From assembly GCF_000373965.1 (NCBI RefSeq), contig NZ_KB892857.1, positions 171,576 through 235,575 on the forward strand: 64,000 bases of DNA, given 5' to 3'. The DNA comes from Uliginosibacterium gangwonense DSM 18521. Lineage in GTDB: Bacteria; Pseudomonadota; Gammaproteobacteria; Burkholderiales; Rhodocyclaceae. Shown in pieces: positions 1 through 8,555 of this stretch; the stretch's first letter is position 1; each line of letters starts with the position of its first letter. Both the position numbers and the translations under genes were made by a program. Below the pieces are notes generated by a model. That model ran no database searches, had not been told where the DNA came from, and worked only from the letters and a program-made list of their open reading frames with translations.

Positions 1-2
1 TG

Positions 3-896
3 CGCGCCGGATTCGCCCGCGAAGACCTGTTCTGCGTGGTGCACGAACTGTTCCAGACCGACACCGCTGATTACGCCGACATCCTGCTCCCGGCCACCAG
101 CCAGCTTGAGCACTGGGATATCCACAAGTCTTACGGCCACCTCAATGTGCTGGTGAATGAACCCGCCATTGCGCCCTTGGGCGAGGCCCGCCCGAACAGT
201 TGGGTGTTCCGTGAGCTGGCGCATCGGATGGGCTTTACCGAACCCTGTTTCGCCGAGAGCGATGAGGAGATCGGCGCCCAGGCGTTCCGCCACGACCATC
301 CACGCAGCAGCAACATCAATATGGCAACCCTGGCCGAAACCGGCTGGCAGCGCCTGAATGTGCCAGAACCTTATGCGCCTTTTGCCGAGGGAGGCTTCCC
401 TACCCACTCCGGCAAGTGCGAATTTTATTCCGAAGCTCTCGGCAAACAGGGCCACGATCCGCTGCCCCATTATGTGCCACCTCGTGAGGGGCCACGCTCC
501 AACCCTGGCTTGGCCGCCCGTTTCCCGCTGGCCTTCGTCAGCCCGCCCTCGCGGCATTTCCTGAATTCCACCTTTGCCAACCTGCCACGCTTTCTGGAAG
601 CCGAAGGTCGGCCCTGGCTGGACATGCACCCGGCAGACGCCGCCCAACGCGGTTTGAAAGATGGTGAGCGGGTGCGCATCTTCAATGACCGTGGCGCCTT
701 CCACGCATGGCTGCGCATTGACGAAGCCACCCCAGGTGTGCGCCAGGGCGTAGTCAGCGCCCCGTCGATCTGGTGGCAGAAGCTCTCGGGCGATGGCTGC
801 AATGCCAATGCCGTCACCTCCCAGGCGCTTGCCGACATGGGTGGTGGGGCCACCTTCTACGATTGCCTGGTTGAGGTCGCCGCCGACCCACTTTAG
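3..896 (+). CDS. Molybdopterin-dependent oxidoreductase, C-terminal part (5' end outside window)
   Basis: This is the C-terminal ~297 residues of a DMSO-reductase-family molybdoenzyme. The frame is open from base 3 with no start, so the gene begins upstream of the window. The first part carries the family pattern TDTADYADILLPATSQLE, followed by NSWVFRELAHRMG, typical of the region before the cofactor-closing domain. The last ~120 residues (PLAFVSPPSRHFLNSTFANL onward, DMHPADAAQRGLKDGERVRI) form the molybdopterin-dinucleotide-binding beta-barrel. The family transfers electrons or oxygen atoms at a bis-MGD centre. Substrate cannot be told because the Fe-S and active-site portion is missing. A formate-dehydrogenase- or BisC-like enzyme is possible. 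Confidence 0.85.
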   Translation, partial: RAGFAREDLFCVVHELFQTDTADYADILLPATSQLEHWDIHKSYGHLNVLVNEPAIAPLGEARPNSWVFRELAHRMGFTEPCFAESDEEIGAQAFRHDHPRSSNINMATLAETGWQRLNVPEPYAPFAEGGFPTHSGKCEFYSEALGKQGHDPLPHYVPPREGPRSNPGLAARFPLAFVSPPSRHFLNSTFANLPRFLEAEGRPWLDMHPADAAQRGLKDGERVRIFNDRGAFHAWLRIDEATPGVRQGVVSAPSIWWQKLSGDGCNANAVTSQALADMGGGATFYDCLVEVAADPL

Positions 897-939
897 AACC
901 TGCCCATAATCTTACTGCGAGGCCGTGATCGGGGTTCAT

Positions 940-992
940 GCGCTGCTCGAAATCCTCATTTATCCACATAAACTCCGGTTTCTGCGCTGCTC
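940..992. repeat. Imperfect palindrome bounded by 9-bp direct repeats (possible dispersed intergenic element)
   Basis: The 9-mer gcgctgctc occurs at 940-948 and again at 984-992. Between them lies an imperfect inverted repeat (gaaatcctcatttat against ataaactccggtttc). Just downstream are two small hairpins, ggtgtgct/agcacacc and cacagagc/gctctgtg. No open frame explains the block. It looks like a mobile or REP-like intergenic element, but only this copy is visible. Confidence 0.4.
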
Positions 993-1116
993 TTCTTTCC
1001 ACGGTGTGCTTTGCACAGCACACCGGCTACGCCAGCACAGAGCGGTGCTCTGTGAAACCCTGGCTCCGCCCACTGACAGCCTCTCGCTACAGATTCTGAA
1101 CAGGTTCTTGGACAAA

Positions 1117-1145
1117 ACAAAGGCTCCTCATGTGGGAGCCTTTGT
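1117..1145 (-). terminator. Rho-independent terminator after algR
   Basis: There is a perfect 11-bp stem (1117-1127 with 1135-1145) and a 7-nt loop. On the minus strand it is followed by a T-rich stretch (tttgttttg). It lies 20 nt past the algR stop and probably ends the algZR transcript. Confidence 0.8.
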
Positions 1146-1164
1146 CTGGTGCTGCTGGCTGGGA

Positions 1165-1926
1165 TCAGTCGCCCAATACCGCCCGCACATTGGCCCATTG
1201 CCGACGGCTGATCGGCAGGAGTTCAGGCACGTTGTTCAGGCGCACGGACCAGTAACCTTCGCCACCGTCCTCACCCACCGAGCGTTCAAAACCGATCACG
1301 GCCTCACGTGCCACCAGACAATTGCGGTGGATACGCACGAAGCGGTCAGGGAATTCGCCTTCCAGCTGAACCAGAGACTCTTCCAACAGGTATTCACGGT
1401 TCAGGGTACGGGCGGTGACGTACTTGAGTTCGGCCTTCAGGTAGAGTACCTCGCCGATGGGGATCAGGTGGATCTTGCCACGCTCACTACACGTCAGATG
1501 GCGGCGCGGGGCCGCGATGGTGTCGATCACATCGCGGGTGGAGTTGCTGGACTTGCGTACCTTCTGCAAGGCATTGGCCAGGCGCTCCGCGCGAACGGGC
1601 TTGAGCAGGTAATCCAGGGCGGCCAGCTCAAAGGCCTGCACCGCGTATTCATCAAACGCGGTGATGAAGATGATCTTGGGCGGGAAAGTCAGGCGGCTGG
1701 CGTGCTGCGCGAACTCGATCCCATCCATGGCAGGCATGCGGATATCGACCAGCAATACATCAACCTTCACATCCTCCAACTGCCGCAAGGCTTCAACTCC
1801 GTTGGAGGCCATGCCGACAACCTGGGTCGGTTGTTCTGAGGCAATGTCACCCAACAAATCACGAAGTCGATCACGGGCGGGCGCCTCGTCATCAACAATC
1901 ATCACGGCAAGAGGTGCCAAATCCAT
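1165..1926 (-). CDS. algR: AlgR-type LytTR response regulator
   Basis: This 253-residue response regulator has an N-terminal receiver domain (acidic pair D12-D13, phospho-acceptor D61 in VDIRMPAMDG, K at LLKPVRAE). The C-terminal LytTR DNA-binding domain covers about residues 145-250 (FVRIHRNCLVAREAVIGFER). LytTR regulators of this type control surface functions such as alginate, fimbriae or twitching in AlgZR systems. The start codon overlaps the stop of the upstream kinase by one base (TAATG), so the two are translationally coupled. The regulon here is unknown. The symbol rests on length, domain order and the kinase/argH neighbourhood. Confidence 0.88.
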   Translation of the reverse strand: MDLAPLAVMIVDDEAPARDRLRDLLGDIASEQPTQVVGMASNGVEALRQLEDVKVDVLLVDIRMPAMDGIEFAQHASRLTFPPKIIFITAFDEYAVQAFELAALDYLLKPVRAERLANALQKVRKSSNSTRDVIDTIAAPRRHLTCSERGKIHLIPIGEVLYLKAELKYVTARTLNREYLLEESLVQLEGEFPDRFVRIHRNCLVAREAVIGFERSVGEDGGEGYWSVRLNNVPELLPISRRQWANVRAVLGD

Positions 1927-2993
1927 TACTTTTCCTCCCTTCGAAGCGGCATGCGAATCCTGACTATGAATTCCCCGTCCTTCACTTCCGTAGTCAGCGT
2001 AGCTTCCAGATCAAAAAACAAATGCAGGCGTTCGCGGATATTGCCCAACGCCATCCTATTTCCTGCTGTGCGCGACGAACCTTCTTGGTGTACCGGATTA
2101 CTGAGACGGACATCAAGGAAATTCCCCTTTCGTACAATCCTGACAAGTATCAGGCCAATTTCCAAGCTTGGTTCAATGCCATGATAAACGGCATTCTCCA
2201 CCAGCGGCTGCAACATCAGCGGCGGAACCAGCGCGTTCAGCGGCGCGTACTTGAGTTCCCACTTGACTTGCAGGCGATCCCCCAGCCGCAGGCGCTCCAA
2301 TTCAAGGTAGCGGTTGCAGAGTTCGATTTCATCACAGAGTGTCACCAGTTGGCGGCTGTCACGCATCAGATCGCGGAACAGCTCGGCCAGAGACTCCAAG
2401 GCCTGCTCGGCTCGGCGCGGGTTGGTACGGATCACCCCGAGCACGCCATTGAGGCTGTTGAAAAAGAAGTGGGGACGAATCCGCGAGGTCAGCGCCAGGA
2501 TACGGGCCTCATCCAGCGCGGGCATCTGCGCGATCTGCCGCCAATAGAAGTAACACACCATCAGGGCTGCGGCCCCCAGCCCCCATAGCATGCCCAGCAC
2601 GTAACCATCGGCATTTGTCGGGCGAAAGAGCAAGGACTGGCTCAACACGGCCAGCAACATGGCGATGGCGCAGACAATCATCGTCAGCTCCCGCCAGTGC
2701 AGGCGCTGCAGCCATCCACCCAGCCCGTAGAGCAGGCAGACAAACACCAGCAGGGGCAGCTCGCTTCGCCCGGCCAGGACGACACATTCCCCCCAGAACG
2801 AAGAAAAAGTGGAAATGCGCATCAACGCGGTGATGACGATCAGCGCATTGCCCAGAAAAATAATCCGCAGCAGGGCGCCCAGGTTCCGGAAATCCGGCAC
2901 CAGACACTTGATGCCTGCTTCTGCTATCGTGCGTTCAGCAGTAGGCGCCGAGGATTGTTTTATACTCATACTCTTATTGCGTGGTTGTTCCAT
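1926..2993 (-). CDS. algZ: AlgZ/FimS-type LytS-family sensor histidine kinase
   Basis: This is a membrane sensor kinase partnering AlgR. Several hydrophobic helices fill roughly the first 150 residues (for example IIFLGNALIVITALM and ELPLLVFVCLLYGLGGW). They are followed by a His_kinase domain with the block ILALTSRIRPHFFFNSLNGV, where the HFFFNSLN motif contains the phosphorylated histidine. An abbreviated HATPase follows (PPLMLQPLVENAVYHGIEP). The longest frame opens at a TTG (3020); the ATG at 2993 was chosen, and another ATG at 2969 is equally possible because no clear ribosome binding site decides. It lies divergent from argH with only a few dozen bases between, so the promoters must overlap the coding ends. 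Confidence 0.82.
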   Translation of the reverse strand: MEQPRNKSMSIKQSSAPTAERTIAEAGIKCLVPDFRNLGALLRIIFLGNALIVITALMRISTFSSFWGECVVLAGRSELPLLVFVCLLYGLGGWLQRLHWRELTMIVCAIAMLLAVLSQSLLFRPTNADGYVLGMLWGLGAAALMVCYFYWRQIAQMPALDEARILALTSRIRPHFFFNSLNGVLGVIRTNPRRAEQALESLAELFRDLMRDSRQLVTLCDEIELCNRYLELERLRLGDRLQVKWELKYAPLNALVPPLMLQPLVENAVYHGIEPSLEIGLILVRIVRKGNFLDVRLSNPVHQEGSSRTAGNRMALGNIRERLHLFFDLEATLTTEVKDGEFIVRIRMPLRREEK

Positions 2994-3048
2994 AACCGTC
3001 CGCGACTTGTCGCCTTCCAAAACGTCATCTTTTACAAACTAACATATT

Positions 3049-4476
3049 ATGACCGATTCTTCCCCTGGCAACGGTTCCGGCGCATGGTCCGGGCGTTTTT
3101 CTGAACCAGTTTCCGATCTCGTCAAACGCTACACGGCTTCGGTGTTCTTCGATTGCCGCATGGCCACCCAGGATATTCGTGGCTCCCTGGCTCATGCCAA
3201 GATGCTTGCCCGCCAAGGCATCATCAGCGCCCAGGACCTCACGGACATTGAGCGTGGCATGGCCCAGATCGCCGGAGAGATCGAGCGTGACGAGTTCCAG
3301 TGGAACCTGGACGCGGAAGACGTGCACCTCAATATCGAACGTCGCCTCACCTCGCTGGTGGGGGACGCGGGCAAGCGGCTGCACACGGGCCGCTCACGCA
3401 ATGATCAGGTTGCCACCGACATCCGCCTGTGGCTGCGGGACGCCATCGACCAGATCCTCGCCCTGATCGGCGGCTTCCAGAAAAATCTGCTCGACATTGC
3501 CGAAACCCATGCAGCCACCCCGCTGCCGGGCCACACCCACTTGCAGATTGCCCAACCGGTGACCTTCGGGCATCACCTGCTGGCCTATTACGAGATGACC
3601 CGGCGCGACGCCGAACGGTTTGTGGATGTACGCCGCCGGACCAACCGCCTGCCCCTGGGCGCGGCGGCCCTGGCAGGGACGAGTTACCCGATCGACCGCG
3701 AGTCCGTCGCCCGCGAGCTGGGCTTTGATGAAGTCTGCGAGAACTCGCTGGATGCCGTATCCGACCGCGATTTCGCCATCGAATTCTGTGCCGCCGTGGC
3801 GCTGACCATGACACACCTGTCGCGCTTCTCGGAAGAGCTGATCCTGTGGATGAGCCCACGCTTTGGCTTCATCGATCTGGCCGACCGCTTCTGTACCGGT
3901 TCCTCGATCATGCCGCAGAAGAAGAACCCGGACGTTCCCGAACTGGTACGTGGGAAGACCGGGCGCGTCAACGGCCACCTGATCGCCCTCCTGACCCTCA
4001 TGAAGGGCCAGCCGCTGGCCTATAACAAGGACAATCAGGAAGACAAGGAACCCTTGTTCGATGCTGCGGATACGCTGATCGACACCTTGCGCATCTATGC
4101 CGACATGATCACCGGCATCAAGGTCAAGCAAGACAATATGCTCGCCGCCCTGGGCCTGGGCTTTGCCACCGCCACCGATCTGGCCGATTATCTCGTCAAG
4201 AAGGGGTTGCCCTTCCGTGATGCGCATGAAGCCGTGGCACTTGCCGTGCGCGCCGCCGAACAACGCGGCTGCGATCTGCCGGACTTCAGCGTTGCCGAAC
4301 TCAAGGCCTGCATGGCCCATGTGCCCGGTGCTGCCGACAAAGTCGGTGACGATGTTCACTCGGTGCTGACCGTGGAGGGGTCGCTGGCCTCGCGTAACCA
4401 CATCGGCGGCACAGCGCCGGCACAGGTACGTGCAGCGATTGCCCGCGCACGGGCACGTCTGGCCGCTTCCAACTAA
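3049..4476 (+). CDS. argH: Argininosuccinate lyase
   Basis: This cytoplasmic enzyme of arginine biosynthesis cleaves argininosuccinate to arginine and fumarate. At 475 residues it matches the family length. The fumarase/aspartase-superfamily signature [12 protein letters not shown] begins at about residue 284, and the N-terminal conserved blocks are present ([41 protein letters not shown]). No good Shine-Dalgarno precedes the ATG at 3049. The gene is divergent from algZ and followed by a GC-rich hairpin before the fructosamine-kinase gene. Confidence 0.97.
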   Translation: MTDSSPGNGSGAWSGRFSEPVSDLVKRYTASVFFDCRMATQDIRGSLAHAKMLARQGIISAQDLTDIERGMAQIAGEIERDEFQWNLDAEDVHLNIERRLTSLVGDAGKRLHTGRSRNDQVATDIRLWLRDAIDQILALIGGFQKNLLDIAETHAATPLPGHTHLQIAQPVTFGHHLLAYYEMTRRDAERFVDVRRRTNRLPLGAAALAGTSYPIDRESVARELGFDEVCENSLDAVSDRDFAIEFCAAVALTMTHLSRFSEELILWMSPRFGFIDLADRFCTGSSIMPQKKNPDVPELVRGKTGRVNGHLIALLTLMKGQPLAYNKDNQEDKEPLFDAADTLIDTLRIYADMITGIKVKQDNMLAALGLGFATATDLADYLVKKGLPFRDAHEAVALAVRAAEQRGCDLPDFSVAELKACMAHVPGAADKVGDDVHSVLTVEGSLASRNHIGGTAPAQVRAAIARARARLAASN

Positions 4477-4486
4477 GCACCTCACA

Positions 4487-4511
4487 GGGGCGGCGCCATG
4501 CGCGCCGCCCC
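4487..4511 (+). terminator. GC-rich hairpin after argH
   Basis: A perfect 10-bp stem (4487-4496 with 4502-4511) has a 5-nt loop and starts 11 nt after the argH stop. No T-run follows, so it may be a weak terminator or an mRNA 3'-end stabiliser rather than a classical intrinsic terminator. Confidence 0.45.
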
Positions 4512-4538
4512 GCACACCGCCCCTAACACTCCCCCGAC

Positions 4539-5438
4539 ATGATCGACCTGCAACTGCAAAACACTTTGCAAGAAGCCTTGCACAACCAGCTCGGCAATGC
4601 TTTTGGTATTGACCGGATGGAAATTGTAGCGGGGGGCGACATCAACACGGCCTTGCGTCTGAGTGGGCCGCAGGGATCGGTATTCGCCAAACTGCGCCCT
4701 GCCCAGGACATGGCAATGTTCGAAGCAGAAGCGGAAGGGCTGCGCGCACTCTCCCATTGCGATGCCATCTGCGTGCCCAAGGTGCTGGCTTGCACACAAG
4801 CAGGCAACATGGCCAGTCTGCTGCTCGAATGGCTCGACATTCAGCCGATCCGCAGCGAATCGGAAGCTTGCCGCGCAGGCGAAGCCCTGGCGGCGCTGCA
4901 CGGCTGCAAAGGGGAACACTTTGGCTGGATGCATGACAATTTCATCGGCAGCACACCTCAATGCAATACCGAAAGTGACAACTGGGCGCAATTTTTCGTC
5001 CGCCGGCGCCTGCAACCACAATTCGCATTGGCGGCCCAAAATGGGTTTGGGGCAACATTCAAACCCTATGCCGAGGCGATTTTCGAAAAATCCCCGGCAT
5101 TCTTTATCGAATACCACCCCACGCCAAGCCTCTTACATGGCGATCTGTGGAGCGGCAATCTGGGCGCCCTGCCCGATGGCACGCCTGTACTCTTCGATCC
5201 GGCCTGCTATTACGGCGACCGTGAAACCGATGTGGCGATGAGCGAACTGTTTGGCGGCCTGCCCGTTGCATTCTACGCGGCCTACCGCAAGGCGCAGCCT
5301 TTAAGCGCTGGGCATGAGTTGCGCAAACCGCTCTACAACCTCTACCACATCCTCAACCACCTGAACCTGTTTGGGCGCAGCTATCTGGGGCAGGCAGAGC
5401 GAATGGCCAGCAGTCTGGCCCGTGCGCTCAAGTGCTAA
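4539..5438 (+). CDS. Fructosamine/ketosamine-3-kinase family protein
   Basis: This 299-residue protein of the fructosamine kinase family (YniA-like) has an aminoglycoside-phosphotransferase fold. Visible motifs are a Gly-rich GGDINTALRL near the N-terminus, the catalytic loop SLLHGDLWSGNLG (residues ~198-210) and the metal-binding FDPACYYGDRETDVAMSELF. The family phosphorylates ketosamines formed by protein glycation, which leads to deglycation. Bacterial members often prefer ribulosamine or erythrulosamine. The gene stands between argH and a convergent polygalacturonase gene 8 nt away. Its exact substrate cannot be read from the sequence. Confidence 0.9.
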   Translation: MIDLQLQNTLQEALHNQLGNAFGIDRMEIVAGGDINTALRLSGPQGSVFAKLRPAQDMAMFEAEAEGLRALSHCDAICVPKVLACTQAGNMASLLLEWLDIQPIRSESEACRAGEALAALHGCKGEHFGWMHDNFIGSTPQCNTESDNWAQFFVRRRLQPQFALAAQNGFGATFKPYAEAIFEKSPAFFIEYHPTPSLLHGDLWSGNLGALPDGTPVLFDPACYYGDRETDVAMSELFGGLPVAFYAAYRKAQPLSAGHELRKPLYNLYHILNHLNLFGRSYLGQAERMASSLARALKC

Positions 5439-5446
5439 AAACAAGG

Positions 5447-6724
5447 CTATTTGTTCACCGCCTCAGCCTGCGTCTCAAGGCTGATGGGCGAGGTGCCATT
5501 GCCGATCTTCACGTCATGCAGACTGACGCTGGCATTGCGCACAGGCAGCGGGCCAGAGGTCTCCAGATGGACGTTATCCAGCCGGATCGCGTTGAATGTG
5601 CGTTCAGGCAGGCCCACGATATAGCCTGGCTCCTGGCTTGAACCATGCACATTCTGCACGATCACATCATGAAAATACGGGGTACTGGGCACATAGGATT
5701 GCGCCACATCCTGCGAAGCATCGGGTATGCGGGGGTAATACCCCGTGATCAGGATGGCATCCCCCACGTTTTCAAGTGTCAGATCCCGATACACCACATT
5801 GCGGATTTCACCACTGCGCTTGCGGCTGCTTTTGATGCGAACCGCATGATCCGTTCCGATAAAACGGATGCGCTCGAACACCACGTTGCGCACGCCCCCC
5901 ATTGTTTCCGTGCCAATGGAAGCACCATGCCCGGCACGGAACACGCAATCGGCCACCGTGATGTTCTCCACCGCCGCGCCGGGATGCAGCGGATCAATGC
6001 TTCCTGCCTTGATGGCGATATTGTCATCCCCGGTATCAATCATGCAGTTGTGAATCAGCATGTTGCGGGTGTTCGATGGATCAATCGCATCAGTATTGGG
6101 CGAATGCGCGGGGGCGATGATCTTGACGCGATTGACCTCGATATTCTCTGAGGCATGCGGCACGAAATGGAAACTGGGCGAATTAGTCAGGGTGACATCT
6201 TCCAGCAAGGCATTCTTCACCCGCCCGAAGTACACCAAACGCGGACGGTTGGTCGGCGTGCTTTTGCCGCTTTTCTGCAAGTAATAATCCCACCACGGCT
6301 GCCCCTGACCATCAATCACCCCCGGCCCGCTTAGCGCAATGTCATGCTCATCGACCGCGTTGAGAAAAGCAATCCAGCCTTGCATGACGGCATACTTTTC
6401 ATTCTGTGGTGTGACGCGATAGATCTCCCGCTCGGATGACGCTAGCAGCTTGGCACCCGCCTCAAACTGCAGACGCATGTTGCTGCGCAGGAAAAGTGGG
6501 CCGGAAAGATACTGCCCGGCAGGAAAACGCAGCGTCCCGCCCCCTTGCTGGGCACATTGGTCGATCGCCTTCTGTATCTGATCGGTCTGCAGCGTTTTGC
6601 CGTCAGCCACCAGCTTGGGCAGGGCACACACATGATCAGGGATGTTCAATTTCAGTTCAAAAGCCAGAGCCGGATGAGACAGCGCCAGCAAAAAGCTCCC
6701 GAGCGCGCAGATTTTACCGAACAT
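5447..6724 (-). CDS. Secreted glycoside hydrolase family 28 (polygalacturonase-like)
   Basis: This 425-residue exported pectinase-type enzyme starts at the ATG at 6724. That start has a well-placed ggag upstream and opens directly into a signal peptide (MFGKICALGSFLLALSHPALA). The right-handed beta-helix core has all four GH28 signatures in order: NTDAIDP, DTGDDNIAIKAG, GHGASIGTETMGG and VRIKSSRKRSG, supplying the catalytic aspartates, the histidine and the substrate-binding RIK. GH28 enzymes hydrolyse alpha-1,4 galacturonosyl links in pectin. It stands alone, without an adjacent pectate transporter or uronate pathway in this window. The C-terminal ~90 residues match no extra domain I recognise. 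Confidence 0.9.
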   Translation of the reverse strand: MFGKICALGSFLLALSHPALAFELKLNIPDHVCALPKLVADGKTLQTDQIQKAIDQCAQQGGGTLRFPAGQYLSGPLFLRSNMRLQFEAGAKLLASSEREIYRVTPQNEKYAVMQGWIAFLNAVDEHDIALSGPGVIDGQGQPWWDYYLQKSGKSTPTNRPRLVYFGRVKNALLEDVTLTNSPSFHFVPHASENIEVNRVKIIAPAHSPNTDAIDPSNTRNMLIHNCMIDTGDDNIAIKAGSIDPLHPGAAVENITVADCVFRAGHGASIGTETMGGVRNVVFERIRFIGTDHAVRIKSSRKRSGEIRNVVYRDLTLENVGDAILITGYYPRIPDASQDVAQSYVPSTPYFHDVIVQNVHGSSQEPGYIVGLPERTFNAIRLDNVHLETSGPLPVRNASVSLHDVKIGNGTSPISLETQAEAVNK

Positions 6725-6994
6725 GAACCGTTTCTCCACCAAAGCATGCATAGAACAGTGCGACAGTGGAAGTCTACCGGAAAACCCCCTGCAAAAGTCT
6801 GACATATTCCAACCGTTCAACGGCTGATTCCCGTTCCATTTCTCGCCTCATCTCCTGCCCCATTTTCGTGCGTATGTTACCGTTCCATCGTATACTGCGC
6901 CCCGCTGCATGGTGCGCACCGCACATGTGCAGTTCATATATCCAAAAAATACAACCACCATTGGTTGAGAGTCATTATCAAAAGGGGAATTTTC

Positions 6995-7978
6995 GTGAAC
7001 AAGCTGTTCAGCAAAAGCAGTCTATGCATGATTGGAACATCGCTGGCCCTACTGTCTGGTTGCGCCATCAATATGCCCGTACCCGTCAAGGACATCACAC
7101 CCAGCGCTGACAAATACACCAAAGCCGAAGCCGCCGCACCGGCAAGCCTGTACTTCGTTGACGCACAAACGGCTGAAAACAAGGCCAAACTGGTGACTGG
7201 GCGCATCCCGATGAACCCGACCTACCAAGGCAAGCCGCTGGATGCAGTCTCCTGGCTGAGCCGCAATACCGTGGCCGAGCTGGCTGGCCGTGGCCTGCCC
7301 GTCAAGCTAGCCAATGAAGCGGCTGGCGCCAACACCGTGCAGGTCAAGTTCCTCCACATCGAAAATCGCCGTATCAGCGGTTTTTCGCCGTTTGAAACCT
7401 TTACCAGCCTGAACGCCGACTTGGTCACCGCCAAGGGACAACAACGCATCGCCTTCTGGGTCAAGCGCGGCAAGGTACCGGTCTGGAGCTTCGATGAAGT
7501 GATCGATCCGACCTTCAATGTGCCCCTGGCACTGATGAGCAAAGAGCTGGCTGCCCGCATCAACCAATACATGTATGGCCAATCCATCAGCGATGCGCAG
7601 GTCGATGCACTGGTCAAGAAGATTGAAGGTGCTGGCAAGGAGATCAACGCCCTGGACGTCTATGAACTGGGCTTTGGCAACAACCCGCGCGCAGTTGCTT
7701 CACTGGTGAAATGGGTCAAGGCTGAAGATGGGGATGTGGCTCGCGCTGCAACCTCAGCATTGGGTATCCTGAATGCCAATGACAAGTTGCCCGTACTGGT
7801 CGAGCTGTATGAAAAAAGCAAGTCCGATGTGGAAGACCGCGCAACCGCCTTCAAGGCCATCTGCGATCTGAATGGTGCCGAGGCCAAAGCCTATGTCGCC
7901 AAGCAAGGCTCCGCACTGGCGGGCAAGGACGACCGTGAGGCCGCTACATTCAAAGCCATCATGGCCTTGTACAAATAA
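6995..7978 (+). CDS. Lipoprotein with HEAT-like repeats
   Basis: The GTG at 6995 follows an aagggg ribosome binding site and starts a 327-residue protein with a lipoprotein signal (LALLSGC, lipidation at Cys 23). A middle domain of about 160 residues contains FNVPLALMSKELAARINQYM. The last ~110 residues form short alpha-helical repeats typical of HEAT/PBS repeats (NPRAVASLVKWVKAEDGDVA, ATSALGILNANDKLPVLVEL). It is probably anchored in the outer membrane facing the periplasm. I do not recognise a specific function. A strong terminator follows immediately. Confidence 0.75.
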   Translation: MNKLFSKSSLCMIGTSLALLSGCAINMPVPVKDITPSADKYTKAEAAAPASLYFVDAQTAENKAKLVTGRIPMNPTYQGKPLDAVSWLSRNTVAELAGRGLPVKLANEAAGANTVQVKFLHIENRRISGFSPFETFTSLNADLVTAKGQQRIAFWVKRGKVPVWSFDEVIDPTFNVPLALMSKELAARINQYMYGQSISDAQVDALVKKIEGAGKEINALDVYELGFGNNPRAVASLVKWVKAEDGDVARAATSALGILNANDKLPVLVELYEKSKSDVEDRATAFKAICDLNGAEAKAYVAKQGSALAGKDDREAATFKAIMALYK

Positions 7979-8025
7979 GACCGGTTTGTGATGGCGCATC
8001 CCTAGCGCGCCACCCCTTGTACCCG

Positions 8026-8062
8026 AACGCCGCATGACCACAATTGGCATGCGGCGTTTTTT
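8026..8062 (+). terminator. Rho-independent terminator after lipoprotein gene
   Basis: An 11-bp perfect stem (8026-8036 with 8048-8058) is followed by a T-run (tttttt). It sits about 50 nt past the stop codon at 7978. Confidence 0.85.
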
Positions 8063-8184
8063 GGCGGCTCAATGCCCGAACTTCTGGCACGGTAGGCATG
8101 CACGCCCCAAAGCATCTCCAAATGTGCTCGAATAGCCCCACTTGGACTTATACGTCGTACTAGCATGAATCCGTCGTACGGTTA

Positions 8185-8215
8185 TTGCAATGGCAATTTA
8201 ACACAGAGGTATAAT
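8185..8215 (+). promoter_or_regulatory. Candidate sigma-70 promoter
   Basis: A ttgcaa at 8185-8190 and a perfect tataat at 8210-8215 are separated by 19 bp. It could drive the two-gene DUF4034-like operon, though the 5' leader would then be about 330 nt long. Confidence 0.35.
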
Positions 8216-8555
8216 ATCAAATATCGTAAAATTTGCACATTCACGTCATTATTGATGATTATAGGCAGGCGCCACAAAACGCTGGGGTGCAATCCTTTGG
8301 CTTTCTGATCTCGTGCAGCTTTGTTACGAAATCGAGAAATCTGAAGTGTTTTTGGATTCTGCCCATGGCTTCTATCTATCACCCTGCAGCTGTTGAATAA
8401 AACGACGTACTTTAGGCACGTAAATTTTTCTGTACAAAGCCATCACCAGGACGAACCTGTAAATGTGCTCTTGAAGATACTCAATATCTTCTGCATGAAA
8501 AACCCGATGCACCAGGCCTGTCTTGTTTACTACTATCAAACACCAGTCAAAAACC

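Larger units (their letters stand above)
7979..8555. other. Intergenic region opening the AT-rich island
   Basis: This stretch of about 580 bases has no convincing gene. It holds the terminator of the preceding lipoprotein gene. GC content then drops sharply from about 8140. Other visible items are two copies of cgtcgtac (around 8151-8180) and a promoter-like pair at 8185-8215. Short minus-strand frames exist here but have no ribosome binding site or recognisable domain. It may contain decayed coding sequence. Confidence 0.5.

Noticed and set aside
925-1839. Long plus-strand open frame opposite algR
   Set aside because: It is the mirror frame of algR, driven by high GC; no ribosome site and no recognisable protein.
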